Shown in pieces: positions 8,456-17,776 of a stretch of DNA of 61,750 bases (positions are counted from its first letter, which is position 1; each line of letters opens with the position of its first letter). Source of the DNA: an uncultured Acetatifactor sp. (lineage in GTDB: Bacteria; Bacillota; Clostridia; Lachnospirales; Lachnospiraceae); NCBI GenBank assembly GCA_910586775.1, contig CAJUJN010000024.1, positions 1 to 61,750 on the forward strand. Reading direction: 5' to 3'. Position numbers and translations under genes: made by a program. Below the pieces are notes generated by a model. That model worked only from the letters and a program-made list of their open reading frames with translations. It was not told where the DNA came from and made no database searches.

Positions 8456-8947
8456 TTAATTGAACGGCAATTCCTCGTCGATGCCGTCCGGAATATTCAT
8501 AAAGCCATCCCCGGCACCGGACGGTGCAGGCGCACTGCCACCTCCCTGATAACCGCCGTTGCCAAAGCCGCCCCCGTTATTGCTGTAACCGCCGCCATTC
8601 CCGCCATACACATTCCCACCGGATGCGTTCTTGCTCTCGGCAAACTCTATCTCATCCACCATGACCCGGACACTGTATACCATCTGCCCTTCCTTGTTGG
8701 TGTAATTATCATTCTGAACTCTGCCGCTTAAGACAACCTTAGTTCCTTTGTGCAGATATCTCTCGATAAATTCAGCCTGCTTGCCGAATGCGGTACAGTT
8801 AAAGAAATCCGCGTCCGGCTCTCCCTCACGTTTGAAACGCCTGTCCACCGCGATGGAAAAACGTGCTACTGCGGTCTGGGTTGCTCCCTGTGAATACCGC
8901 ACCTCCGGATCCCTTGTTAAACGTCCCATAAGAATTACTTTATTCAT
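8456..8947 (-). CDS. ssb: Single-stranded DNA-binding protein
   Basis: A 163-residue SSB. The OB-fold is in residues 1-105 (MNKVILMGRLTRDPEVRYSQ at the start, and GKQAEFIERYLHKGTKV). A Gly/Asn-rich flexible linker of about 45 residues leads to the acidic tip DEELPFN, which recruits repair and replication partners. It sits between rpsF and rpsR, the normal place for the essential SSB. Confidence 0.97.
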   Translation of the reverse strand: MNKVILMGRLTRDPEVRYSQGATQTAVARFSIAVDRRFKREGEPDADFFNCTAFGKQAEFIERYLHKGTKVVLSGRVQNDNYTNKEGQMVYSVRVMVDEIEFAESKNASGGNVYGGNGGGYSNNGGGFGNGGYQGGGSAPAPSGAGDGFMNIPDGIDEELPFN

Positions 8948-8968
8948 ACTTCACTTCTCGCTTTCTAA

Positions 8969-9259
8969 TTACGCCTCGTCCTGTCTGACAATCAGATATC
9001 TGATGACATTGTCCATGATACGGATACGGCTCTCGATTTCGATGGGAGCAGTGCTCTCTGCATCGAACCTGATGAAGTAGTAGAAAGCTTCTTTCATCTT
9101 CTGGATTTCATAGGCAAGCCTCTTCTTGCCCCATTCGTCCACCTCTGTGATGACGCCGCCAAATCTCTCAACAAGAGCTTTGCATCTGTCAACAACAGCC
9201 GCTCTCTCTTCATCTTCAATTCTGGCAGACACGACTACGGCCAATTCATACTTGTTCAT
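8969..9259 (-). CDS. rpsF: 30S ribosomal protein S6
   Basis: A 96-residue S6: MNKYELAVVVSARIEDEER at the start, WGKKRLAYEIQK in the middle, and NVIRYLIVRQD near the end. It forms a heterodimer with S18. The ATG at 9259 has the strong RBS AAAGGAGG; 27 upstream in-frame codons are not supported. It is first in the operon with ssb and rpsR and is preceded by a short GC-rich hairpin that may be the S6:S18 feedback site. Confidence 0.96.
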   Translation of the reverse strand: MNKYELAVVVSARIEDEERAAVVDRCKALVERFGGVITEVDEWGKKRLAYEIQKMKEAFYYFIRFDAESTAPIEIESRIRIMDNVIRYLIVRQDEA

Positions 9260-9270
9260 GCTTGTTACCT

Positions 9271-9300
9271 CCTTTTGGTCTCTGGCCCGCACCCGGTGCG
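9271..9300 (-). promoter_or_regulatory. rpsF: Possible S6:S18 autoregulatory leader hairpin
   Basis: On the minus strand the rpsF leader reads CGCACCGGGTGCGGGCC, a small hairpin with an exposed CCG, about 15 bases upstream of the AAAGGAGG of rpsF. In many bacteria the S6:S18 complex binds a CCG-bearing hairpin at this place to repress the operon. Match judged by eye only. Confidence 0.4.
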
Positions 9301-9409
9301 AGCAAGGAATTAGATTCATCACAAATAAATATGTTAGCACAAACTCCCTGTAATTTCAAGTCTTTTTTGAACTGTTTTCCGCTTATTTTACGTTTTTCTG
9401 TGCCTGTTA

Positions 9410-9583
9410 TTATAAAATTTCCCTGACACTCTTCTCCAGAAGCGGTCGGGATATCATAATCTGATGGCCGCAGCCCTTACACTTCAGCCGGAAATCCGCC
9501 CCTGAACGCAGCACTTCCCATTCCTTACTTCCGCAGGGGTGCTGTTTTTTCAATCTCACTACATCTCCCACATTGATATACAT
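9410..9583 (-). CDS. DUF951 family small protein
   Basis: A 57-residue protein of the DUF951 family: MYINVGDVVRLKKQHPCGS, then FRLKCKGCGHQIM. Cys17, Cys35 and Cys38 may hold a metal. It is common in Firmicutes near rpsF and dnaB; its function is not known. GGAGGAGAAGCG before the ATG at 9583 decides the start. The longer upstream frame (to 9685) is formed by the inverted-repeat element at 9658-9762 and is not coding. Confidence 0.88.
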   Translation of the reverse strand: MYINVGDVVRLKKQHPCGSKEWEVLRSGADFRLKCKGCGHQIMISRPLLEKSVREIL

Positions 9584-9657
9584 CGCTTCTCCTCCAAAAT
9601 CATCCGGCTCTACCGAATCCTTTTCAATTCTTTCTTCACACTTTCGCAGGCGTACTA

Positions 9658-9762
9658 AGGAAGTGTCTACAAATAACTGCTGCAAGTTTATGGCAATTTT
9701 TATTGTATTTCCGGGCTTTTGCCTGAAGCAATTGCAGCAGTTATTTTCCGACAGTTCCTAAA
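9658..9762. mobile_element. MITE-like element with 27-bp imperfect terminal inverted repeats
   Basis: AAATAACTGCTGCAA at 9671-9685 and its exact complement at 9732-9746 form the core of longer arms: outwards the arms share GGAAxTGTC, giving 23 of 27 matches, in a 105-bp unit. The interior is AT-rich and has no ORF. This fits a small non-autonomous transposable element inserted upstream of the DUF951 gene. No clear target duplication was identified. The rest of 9584-9892 shows nothing recognisable. Confidence 0.6.
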
Positions 9763-9892
9763 GAAGCGTTCAACGGCCACTCATGACAGCTTAGACGCAC
9801 TTCACGTGCTCAACTATGCAGTACCGAAACACTTCGAAAAACCGTAAAAAAGTTATAAAATACGCCCCGAACAGCCGGGAATATCTTCCCAT

Positions 9893-10741
9893 TTACAGAT
9901 TCCCCACCCAGAAATCCTTCAGTACGCCCAGAAATTCTCTCAGCAGATTATTTGGCCCCATTCCGAGGACCGAGTTGGCCGCCAGACCTTCCACATCGGC
10001 ATATCCCTGCTTTTTTGCAATGCTCAGGGCACGGAACATATGGAAATTGTTGGTTACAATCACTACGCTGTCCTGTCCGATATCCAGAAACTGTCCGCTG
10101 AATGTCAGGTTTTCATAAGTATTGGCAGACTTATCCTCCACCAGGATACGCTCTTCCTCTATCCCGATTTTTACCAGATACTCTTTCATTCCGGCTGCCT
10201 CGGACATGATTTCATTGTCACCCTGGCCGCCGGATACAATCACTTTCGTGTCCGGATTGGCTGCCAGGTAGTTGGCCGCCCGAATCAGTCTCCTGCGCAG
10301 TACCTCGCTGGGTCCTGTGGATTTCCACTGGGCTCCCAGTACAATCACATAATCCGCGCCCGGACCGGCCTGGGCATTATACTGGCTCAGAATCAGGCCC
10401 TCCACAGTGCAAAACAGAAGCAATCCTGCACAGAAAATGCCTGTACAGGTTCCTTTAATCCATCCCGGAATGGCAGTCATCAGTTTCTCATTGTGAAACA
10501 TGACGCTCAAAATCAGACAAAACACGCCGATTGCTCCCCACAGCAGAAAAAAATATGTGCCAAATCCCGCCAGGGCAATGCCCGCACAATACAGGATACA
10601 TGCGATACCCAGGACTGCAAAAATGCGGGAAGGAATGATATACCGTTTCAGCTTGCGGCCTCTTTTTTCCAGTTGTATGGTTCTGCGGCTCCGCTCCAGG
10701 GGAACCAGTTTTTCTCTGTGATTTTTTCTTCGTATATTCAA
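9893..10741 (-). CDS. YdcF/SanA-like DUF218 membrane protein
   Basis: The C-terminal half is a DUF218 domain: ADYVIVLGAQ, then VIVSGGQGDNE, ESKSANTYENL-like text (DKSANTYENL), and VVIVTNNFHMFRA. The N-terminal half has four hydrophobic segments in the membrane. The family includes SanA and YdcF, linked to envelope integrity and SAM binding; the exact role is unknown. The frame extends to a TTG at 10945, but no RBS is seen there. A TTG at 10741 has AGAGGTG upstream and is the start I prefer (282 residues); this start is uncertain. Confidence 0.75.
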   Translation of the reverse strand: MNIRRKNHREKLVPLERSRRTIQLEKRGRKLKRYIIPSRIFAVLGIACILYCAGIALAGFGTYFFLLWGAIGVFCLILSVMFHNEKLMTAIPGWIKGTCTGIFCAGLLLFCTVEGLILSQYNAQAGPGADYVIVLGAQWKSTGPSEVLRRRLIRAANYLAANPDTKVIVSGGQGDNEIMSEAAGMKEYLVKIGIEEERILVEDKSANTYENLTFSGQFLDIGQDSVVIVTNNFHMFRALSIAKKQGYADVEGLAANSVLGMGPNNLLREFLGVLKDFWVGNL

Positions 10742-11397
10742 AACGACACCTCTGTCTTCGTATTTTTTGTTTGTGAGAACCTCTATGCAGGCTCTTAATT
10801 CATACTGCACGCCAAATAGACTTGCCATCGTAAGTATAACAAAGTCACTGTCACCACAGTGGCCTTCCGGCCGCCAGCCATACTTCCGACCTGAACGAAC
10901 CGATAAATTCCGGCTGCCTTGAGTATAGTGCAACTGAATTTTCAAATTTATCTGTACTATAATTCCGTGTGCTTCGATGTATATGCATCCGGATGTTACT
11001 CATATATTATCCTGTTCTCCTATTATAACATATGCCCCGGATTCCTCTCAATAGGAGTTGGGCGTTTCATTTCTTAAGTTTTCCTTTATTTTGAACCTAT
11101 TCCTTATAGACTATACTTGTAAGCACATTCATGCGTGGCAACAGAAGGACCGCTTCTATTGTATGCCGGTTGTTTGTTCCGTGTAACAGAATCACAGGGA
11201 CAAAGCAACGCTTATGCGTTTTAATTTTTCCTGTTGACAATTTCCTTCAGATGCATTATGATTGTCTTATCAATAGTTTATCTGTGAAGGGTGCACATCG
11301 CACATTCAGGCAGTTTCTGCCGGATTTTTTCACACACTGGCAGAAGACGCTGCAACACTTATGTATGTCCTCTGCCTGCTTATTTCAGAAAGAGAGG
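10742..11397. other. Intergenic stretch without a recognised gene
   Basis: About 650 bases. An open frame to 10945 on the minus strand extends the DUF218 gene but lacks an RBS. Between 10990 and 11130 the DNA is AT-rich and could hold promoters for either side. No hairpin terminator, RNA gene or repeat was recognised. Confidence 0.5.
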
Positions 11398-12065
11398 ATA
11401 TTACATGAAACGGGCTTCTTACTTTATATCGCTGCGGAATACGAGGGGCTGGTGGCAAAAATGAACGCGAATATCTACGGTCAGACCCTGATCCCTCTCC
11501 CGGCACCGCAATGTGTTGTATTCTACAACGGAGAGGAAAAAATAGCAGACGAACAATACCTGTGCCTGACAGATGCCTTTGCGGGCGAAAAAGGCATGAA
11601 ATCTCAATCCTGTCTGAAATTGACCGTTCGTATGCTGAATATCAATTATGGCCATAATCCTGAATTAATGGCAGCCTGTAAACGGTTGAATGAATATTCC
11701 TGTTTCGTTGGCCGTATTAAAAAATGCCAGCAGAAAGGACTTTCCACAGATCAGTCTATTGATGATGCCGTAATATACTGCATTGACCATGGTATTATGG
11801 ATGATATTTTATTGCCCTTTCGGGCGGAGGTGAAAAAATGCTGTTGACAGAATACAATGAACGAAAATATATGCGTATGTTCCGTAAGGAGGCACGGACG
11901 GAAGGTCTGGCAGAGGGACGGGCAGAGGGCAGGGCAGAGGAACAGGCGCAGCTTTTAAATGTCATGCTTCAAAACGACAAATCCGTAGAACAGCTTTCTT
12001 CCCTGACAGGCATGTCTGTTGCGGAAATTCAAGAAACCTGCCAGGTTCAAAAGAAACGCTGCTGA
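11398..12065 (+). pseudogene. Rpn-family nuclease/transposase relic, truncated and frameshifted
   Basis: The sequence encodes the C-terminal two thirds of an Rpn-type PD-(D/E)XK protein as found in many copies in gut Clostridia: IPLPAPQCVVFYNGEE, LTVRMLNINYGHNPE, and AVIYCIDHGIMDDILL. The N-terminal nuclease start is missing. At 11834 a run of six A causes a frameshift: the first frame ends VKKCC, while the continuing frame (from 11838) gives MLLTEYNERKYMRMFRKEA and an AEGRAEGRAEEQ tail. The related relic at 13030 keeps this junction in frame, so a lost base is likely. It is probably inactive. Confidence 0.75.
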
Positions 12066-12183
12066 TTGTTTTTCGGGGCAATCACTTCCAACAGAGAATC
12101 GTGCATATACAGTAATTCCGGGTACGATTTCTAATGTAACATATTCCGGAATTAATACAGGAAAGGCAAGGGAGCATTTATTT

Positions 12184-12912
12184 ATGGGAAAGCAACAGAA
12201 TTCCATTACAGAATTAAGAAACATCATACAGTCATACGACAATATTGTATTTTTCGGAGGCGCAGGCGTATCCACGGAAAGCGGGATTCCGGATTTCAGG
12301 AGTGTGGACGGACTATATCATCAGCAGTATGATTACCCTCCGGAGACGATTTTGAGCCATACTTTTTACCGCCGCAATCCCGGTGAATTTTTCCGTTTTT
12401 ACCGCAATAAGATGCTCTTTCTGGACGCGAAGCCAAATGCGGCACATTTAAAGCTTGCGGAGCTGGAAGCTCAGGGAAAACTCAGGGCTGTCATTACCCA
12501 GAATATCGACGGTCTCCACCAGGCTGCCGGGAGCAGAACCGTATTGGAGCTGCATGGCTCGGTGCTGCGGAATTATTGTGAAAAGTGCGGGCAGTTTTAT
12601 GATGTGCAGTATGTTAAGGATGCAGCCGATGTACCTGAATGCGAAAAATGCGGCGGCTCTGTGAAGCCGGATGTGGTGCTCTATGAAGAAGGTCTGGATC
12701 AGAAGACCATCAATGATGCAGTGCATTTTATTCATAATGCTCAGGTGCTGATCATTGGAGGGACCTCTCTGGCTGTGTATCCGGCAGCCGGACTGATTGA
12801 TTATTTTAACGGGGAAAAGCTGGTGGTGATCAATAAGGCGCCGACGCCCAGGGATTCCCATGCGGATTTGTTGATTCAGGCTCCGATTGGGGAGGTGTTT
12901 GCGCAGATATAG
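12184..12912 (+). CDS. cobB: NAD-dependent protein deacylase (sirtuin)
   Basis: Sir2 family enzyme that removes acyl groups from lysine using NAD. Residues 26-39 (GAGVSTESGIPDFR) and 105-112 (TQNIDGLH) bind NAD; His124 in LHGS is the catalytic base; Cys132/135/153/156 bind structural zinc. It has 242 residues, normal for the family. The ATG at 12184 has AAGGGAG upstream at a somewhat long distance. It sits between two Rpn relics that share about 250 bp of sequence, so it may have been carried along with them. Confidence 0.93.
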   Translation: MGKQQNSITELRNIIQSYDNIVFFGGAGVSTESGIPDFRSVDGLYHQQYDYPPETILSHTFYRRNPGEFFRFYRNKMLFLDAKPNAAHLKLAELEAQGKLRAVITQNIDGLHQAAGSRTVLELHGSVLRNYCEKCGQFYDVQYVKDAADVPECEKCGGSVKPDVVLYEEGLDQKTINDAVHFIHNAQVLIIGGTSLAVYPAAGLIDYFNGEKLVVINKAPTPRDSHADLLIQAPIGEVFAQI

Positions 12913-12963
12913 AACTTTCCGGAAAGTCACCCGTTTCGCTTTCTTTTCAACTGAATTTGGATT

Positions 12964-13010
12964 GGGGCTGTCGCACTGAGTAATTGGCAATACAGCCCCT
13001 TATTGTTATT
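12964..13010 (+). terminator. Hairpin after the sirtuin gene
   Basis: GGGGCTGT (12964-12971) pairs with ACAGCCCC (12992-12999), followed by TTATTGTTATT. It may end the sirtuin transcript. The GGCTGTCGCA start resembles the arm of the inverted repeat at 27920. Confidence 0.5.
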
Positions 13011-13029
13011 AATCTGCTCCGGCAGATCA

Positions 13030-13391
13030 AATTTATTGCCCTTTCGGGCGGAGGTGAAGAAAATGTTGCTGACAGATTACAATGAACGTAACTATATGCG
13101 CATGCTCCGTAAGGAAGCGCGAGAAGAGGGTCTGGCGAAAGGTTTGGCAGAGGGCCAGACAAAAGACATTGCGCATATTTTATACTCGTGAACGCATTTA
13201 ATTGCCGCTTTCAGCTCTGGATTACCGCGATGCGTTCACTCGTTATACTGTGCAGACGGCAATTATTTGCGTTTGTGGGTATAAATTTAATGCTTCAAAA
13301 CGGCACATCTGAGGAGCAGCTTTCTGCCCTGACAGGCATGTCCGTTCCGGAAATCAAACACGCCTGTCGGGCAAAAAAGAAACTTCGCTGA
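13030..13391 (+). pseudogene. Second Rpn C-terminal relic, interrupted by a repeat element
   Basis: From 13030 the sequence matches the first relic: LLPFRAEVKKMLLT, then YMRMLRKEAREEGLAKG. The match stops at 13181 in a 103-bp dispersed repeat and resumes at about 13287 (LMLQNGTSEEQLSALTGMS) up to the stop at 13391. Only the C-terminal tail of the family is present, so it is not functional. A short stretch to 13522 holds a weak GGGCAGC hairpin and nothing else. Confidence 0.75.
13181..13283. repeat. Dispersed repeat R1, copy 1
   Basis: About 103 bp, bordered by TATA on both sides, inserted in the Rpn relic. Its reverse complement matches 22823-22922 at about 90% by eye. It contains two inverted-repeat pairs that interleave: AATTGCCG with CGGCAATT, and GTGAACGCAT with ATGCGTTCAC, in the order A-B-A'-B', which could form a pseudoknot if transcribed. 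Confidence 0.8.
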
Positions 13392-13522
13392 TTGCTGCTT
13401 CAGGGCAGCCGGTTCGCCATAAAGCACCGCTGCCCCTTTCCTGTCGCCGGTGGGCAAAGCCAGGAAAAATATGGTTTTGCAGACATCATAGCAGCCCGTG
13501 GGACGGTATTCCTTCCGCTCTT

Positions 13523-16500
13523 CTACCTGTGGTCCTTCCAATTCGCATTCTTCTCCTTGCTGGCTGCCGTGGCCTTGGCAAGCTGCAGCACAATCTCGCT
13601 GAAATACCGCTCCGGCACTTCCTTTAGGAAGTATGAATTATTGTCATTGGCCTCGTCGTACACATAGCTTCCCCGCTTGATAGTACCTGTCATCACACCG
13701 CCGTTCTCGGAAAGCAGAGTGCCTCCCGCATTGTAGAACCGGGCTTCATACACCGTCACATCCTCGTTTTCACCGCCCACGTAGCTGCCGGAGAAGTGAA
13801 GCTCCACACCCAGTCCAAGTTCCTTATCCTCCCTGTAGTAGCTGTAGAAACCGCCGGCATCCTGGACGGAACCTCTGTACCAGCCCAGTGTCTGCAGCTT
13901 TCCGCCCAGGGACAGGTCGTTGACGATACAGCCTCCGAAACGCTCCAGGCTCTTCGACTCCTCTTCCTCTTTGGTTCTGTAGTAGACCGGCCTGTCAAGC
14001 TGCTCGATGGGCTGGATAATCTCGTAATCCTCCAGCTGCTCCTTCCAGGTTTTCAGGGAATCCCCGGAAAGCTCTATGGGATGTACCAGTCCTATGAGCT
14101 GCCCGGCAGCTTCAGCGCCTGCTTCATCCTTGCCGACACTTCCGGCACCTGTTTCATCCTTCCCCGAAAAAGCGACCGGGGACTGCCCGTTCCCTTCCGG
14201 CAGTTCAAATTCGTCCTCATCCTCGGTATTGAAGGAGCCGTCCTCCATATACCGGAAAGTATCCGTCAGCTTTCTGTCCTCGTAGACACCCCAGATCAGC
14301 CCGGTGGCGAACTGATGCATGATGGGATTCTTTACAAACAGATTCTTCCATGCCTCCACGCTCCACTGCCGCCCGGTGGACAGCGCCATCTCCAGGCGCA
14401 TCTTCTGGCTGCTCACGGTGGTCTTCATCTGCTTCTTCATCTGCTTGAAGTCATCGTAGGCCGCTGCTGCCTTCACCTCGTCATCACGTTTTCCCGGGGA
14501 AGGGAGGTTCTTCAGCTTCTTGCCATTCTCGTCGAAGACTTCTATCTCCAGGGCCGTCGTGATGGTCACGGTAAATTTCCTCTCACCGTAATCGAACACC
14601 CGCTCCATATTCTCATTGAAGCCCAAATCTGGCACAATCCTGTCCGCCAGTTCTTCCGTGGTGATTCCCAACTGGGCAGCTGCAAATTCCAGTGCTTTCC
14701 CCGCCGCTGCCTTCACCTGTTTGAATTTAAATTTACGCGAAATACCGTCCACAATCAAAAGTGCCTGAGGCTGGGGACTCAATGCCAGCGCCTGTACCGC
14801 CTCCGAAGCAATGGCTCCTCTGGCCGCATTTGGCCACTCCTGAATCTGATGATGAAGCTTCTTCACGATTTCCGCACCGCCATGAATAGACGCGGCATAG
14901 AGCACCCAGCGTTTCTTGGATTCCGCTCCTGCCTCCATCCATTTGTCAAACAGTTCATTGGCATACACTGCAAATTCCCTTTCATCCAGCGCTTCCGCAA
15001 GCGTTGCCGCACTGGGACTTACGCCGCAGGGACTCATCCCGGAGTAGCTGAGGAAAATTGCCTGCAGGTAGTCCTCCCCCGCTTCCGTTCCGTCCTTTTT
15101 ATGTACCACGGAAAAGGGTGTCTCATATGCCCATGCCAGGCTGCGCTTTTTCCCGCCCTTGTGAAGCTCCTTTACCATATCATCACAGGTGATTGCTTTT
15201 CCGCCTCCGGTGCTGCCCTCGCTGGTGACATGCAGCGCCGTCTCCAACAGCGTTCTTACCTTGCCGTTCTTTTCCTTCTCCAACGCCTGGGCCAGAGCAG
15301 AATTGTATTTCTCACCATCCCACTGTGTCAGCACACGGATGGCAATCTCCCGCTCCGCAGCTTTCTTGGAAGAAAGAAGTTTCAGCATATCTTCCTCCCA
15401 GCTTTTCCGCCCATAGAGGACATTCAGCAACTCCTCTTTTACCGCCTTCGAACTGTCCTGGGCATACCCCAGAAGCTCCGCTTTATTCTCTTCCGGATGC
15501 TCCCCCAGAACCTGTACCCCTAAGCACCTTCCGTTGCTGCCTGTCTCTTTAAACGCAGCAATCATATCATCCCGCCTTGTCTCCAGGTAACCCAGGAAAA
15601 CCAGCTTCGCAGCCGAACGGAATGCCTCCTGCCATTTTTCCGTGTAGAAGGAATCATAGATATCCGAATATCCGTTCAGCTGATATTTTAAATCCAGCCC
15701 TTCCGAATCCACAGCTTTAAACAGCCGTTTTACGGTAGCCTCTTTCATCTCTCCGCCTGTCTTCAGGTAGTTGTGATTATTTCCCCGATACAGCATCCAG
15801 AATGTTTCACAGCGATTGCTGAGTGCATCATAGCCGTAACCATTCTGGTAACTATGCAGAATATTAAGCTGCTTATTGGCCCAACGGTTGCCGCTGGCCT
15901 GAAGCTTATCCTCACAGGCATAAAGAGTGTCAAGCCCTGCATCGCCATTGAGGTAATTTCGTACCGCATTTCCCAACTGAGCATCCACAATTTCCACAAA
16001 TGCCTGAACCACCTTGGACTGCTGCCTGTAGATTTCCTTATCCATTCTCTCCTTGTACAACTGCGGGTCCTGCTCCCTCAGAACAGCGTTCATCCGGTTA
16101 TACGTATCGAAATCCGCCGCGTTCATGTAATCCAAATATGCGTCCTTGTTTCTCTCAAACTGCTTTTTCAGAATTCCCGTCTTCCCCTTCACGGCAGCCC
16201 ACTTGATAAGTACGCGGCAGTCCAGGTCGAAAACCTCGTCAAACGTTCCGCCCTTTTCGCTCAGCGCTCCCCGCAGGTCCAGACTGTCCATAATGTCCAA
16301 CATGGTTTCTCCGCCCGCCGCCAGGCAGATTTTCACTACATTTTTCAACTGATATGACTGGGCATAGTTGACAAAGGCAGAACCGCCCAGAAGACGCAGC
16401 ATGAAGCGCTCCACCGCAAGGTTGGGGCTTGCCATCTTCAGAATCCGCCCGTCTACTTTATCCCGTCCTATTGCATTCATAATTTCATCCAATTCCAACT

Positions 16501-17236
16501 TGGGCATCTGATTTCTGTACAGATTGTGAAGGCTGCTCACCAGAACATCTCCGTACTCCTTCAGAAGGGCAGCATCCTCCGGACTGATTTCCACAGCCGG
16601 CTCCGTCTCCGCCCCCTCTCTTCCCAACAGCTTTCCCACACCTGCCAGGATGCCGCCGGATTTGCCCTCGGTTCCTTTTTCCACCAATTTCACATTGCGG
16701 TATTTCATCCTGAAATAAGTCATCAGAAGAATTAGCTTGCCATTGCCGAACTTATTCTTCTGGTAATCAATTGCCTTCCTGATATTCTCCGGATTTTCAT
16801 CCGCTGCCTTCGTCAGGTTTGTAATGGCCTGCCGGCTGATCTGGTATTCGTTCATTGCAATCTTTGCGGCATAGACCGCCGCCTTTTTCTCGGGTTCTTC
16901 CAACGGGATCAATTTTGCCTCAAAGGAATAGTAACTCCTGATGGGCAGCACCTCATAGCAGGTTGACTGTCCCACGGCAAACAGGATCTTGCCCAGCCTG
17001 TATGCCTCTTCGTTCCTCCCTTTGTTCAGCAGATCCACTATCTGGGAACTCATTCTGGATGAAACATCACTCTGTACGGCAGAAAGATCCCGGAAAGCCA
17101 GCTTCTCCAACGCTGACTCCTCTAATACTCCATTCAGGAAATCCTCCATCAACGTGATTTCGTCCGCCGTGAACAGGTTCATCTGCTCCAGTGTCTCTAC
17201 AATTTTTACCAGTCTTTGATTTTGCGGGTTGATCAT
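13523..17236 (-). CDS. Large DUF4132 (MolR-like) protein
   Basis: A 1237-residue protein. The central part is helical and HEAT-like (repeated AREIAIRVLTQW-type segments). The C-terminal 300 residues carry the DUF4132 domain, with GLIWGVYEDRK, GQLIGLVHPIEL, DYEIIQPIEQLDRPVYY and GWYRGSVQDAGG. A low-complexity insert (GKDETGAGSVGKDEAGAEAA) lies just before the domain end. Related E. coli proteins (MolR/YehI) have no settled role. The start at 17236 follows GGAGG. It appears monocistronic and is preceded by an unusual tandem array of 108-bp repeats. Confidence 0.85.
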   Translation of the reverse strand: MINPQNQRLVKIVETLEQMNLFTADEITLMEDFLNGVLEESALEKLAFRDLSAVQSDVSSRMSSQIVDLLNKGRNEEAYRLGKILFAVGQSTCYEVLPIRSYYSFEAKLIPLEEPEKKAAVYAAKIAMNEYQISRQAITNLTKAADENPENIRKAIDYQKNKFGNGKLILLMTYFRMKYRNVKLVEKGTEGKSGGILAGVGKLLGREGAETEPAVEISPEDAALLKEYGDVLVSSLHNLYRNQMPKLELDEIMNAIGRDKVDGRILKMASPNLAVERFMLRLLGGSAFVNYAQSYQLKNVVKICLAAGGETMLDIMDSLDLRGALSEKGGTFDEVFDLDCRVLIKWAAVKGKTGILKKQFERNKDAYLDYMNAADFDTYNRMNAVLREQDPQLYKERMDKEIYRQQSKVVQAFVEIVDAQLGNAVRNYLNGDAGLDTLYACEDKLQASGNRWANKQLNILHSYQNGYGYDALSNRCETFWMLYRGNNHNYLKTGGEMKEATVKRLFKAVDSEGLDLKYQLNGYSDIYDSFYTEKWQEAFRSAAKLVFLGYLETRRDDMIAAFKETGSNGRCLGVQVLGEHPEENKAELLGYAQDSSKAVKEELLNVLYGRKSWEEDMLKLLSSKKAAEREIAIRVLTQWDGEKYNSALAQALEKEKNGKVRTLLETALHVTSEGSTGGGKAITCDDMVKELHKGGKKRSLAWAYETPFSVVHKKDGTEAGEDYLQAIFLSYSGMSPCGVSPSAATLAEALDEREFAVYANELFDKWMEAGAESKKRWVLYAASIHGGAEIVKKLHHQIQEWPNAARGAIASEAVQALALSPQPQALLIVDGISRKFKFKQVKAAAGKALEFAAAQLGITTEELADRIVPDLGFNENMERVFDYGERKFTVTITTALEIEVFDENGKKLKNLPSPGKRDDEVKAAAAYDDFKQMKKQMKTTVSSQKMRLEMALSTGRQWSVEAWKNLFVKNPIMHQFATGLIWGVYEDRKLTDTFRYMEDGSFNTEDEDEFELPEGNGQSPVAFSGKDETGAGSVGKDEAGAEAAGQLIGLVHPIELSGDSLKTWKEQLEDYEIIQPIEQLDRPVYYRTKEEEESKSLERFGGCIVNDLSLGGKLQTLGWYRGSVQDAGGFYSYYREDKELGLGVELHFSGSYVGGENEDVTVYEARFYNAGGTLLSENGGVMTGTIKRGSYVYDEANDNNSYFLKEVPERYFSEIVLQLAKATAASKEKNANWKDHR

Positions 17237-17251
17237 GATTTTCCTCCTATT

Positions 17252-17510
17252 CCAGTTCCGTCTCTGCGCTTCGGCCCCCCTTTTAGGGAAGAAAGTAACG
17301 TATGCAAATTGCGCATCCGTTACTTCCTTCCGGGGGCCTCCGCTCCGAGACTGTTTTTTCCAGTTCCGTCTCTGCGCTTCGGCCCCCCTTTTAGGGAAGA
17401 AAGTAACGTATGCAAATTGCGCATCCGTTACTTCCTTCCGGGGGCCTCCGCTCCGAGACTGTTTTTTCCAGTTCCGTCTCTGCGCTTCGCCCCCCTTTTT
17501 AGGGAAGGAA
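17252..17510. repeat. 108-bp tandem repeats (2.4 copies), each a long hairpin
   Basis: Units start at 17252, 17360 and 17468; the first two are virtually identical. Each unit folds on itself: GTCTC/GAGAC at the edges, GGCCCCCC with GGGGGCC, and AAGTAACG with CGTTACTT near the centre, so a full unit could make a stem of about 45 bp. The array begins 15 bases upstream of the DUF4132 start codon and therefore lies in its leader or promoter. The open frames across it only reflect the 36-codon period. Confidence 0.85.
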
Positions 17511-17776
17511 GTTCCGTCTCGCGATATTTTATGTTCCGCAGCTGCCCTGTGCGCAGCGACGCAAGCCCTGCCATCAATGCATGACTACCGCTGCCGGAGC
17601 ATTCCCTGGCAATCGTCTGCGAAACATAATAATTATACCATAGAATCTGTCATCTCACTATACTATATTGTATTTTTCATAACAATCACATACAAAGTTT
17701 TACAGATGTGCGTCATGATAATTTTGTTCTCAGCCAGGTTTTCACTTAACTGCTAAGCCGTTTTTGCCGTTTCATC

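Noticed and set aside
13796..15523. Plus-strand open frame of 575 codons
   Set aside because: It lies wholly antisense to the DUF4132 gene, has no RBS, and its composition mirrors the third-codon GC bias of the minus-strand gene.
17216..17756. Repetitive plus-strand peptides (FQFRLCASAPLLGKK type)
   Set aside because: They are translations of the 108-bp palindromic array, whose 36-codon period keeps frames open; no RBS or conserved domain.
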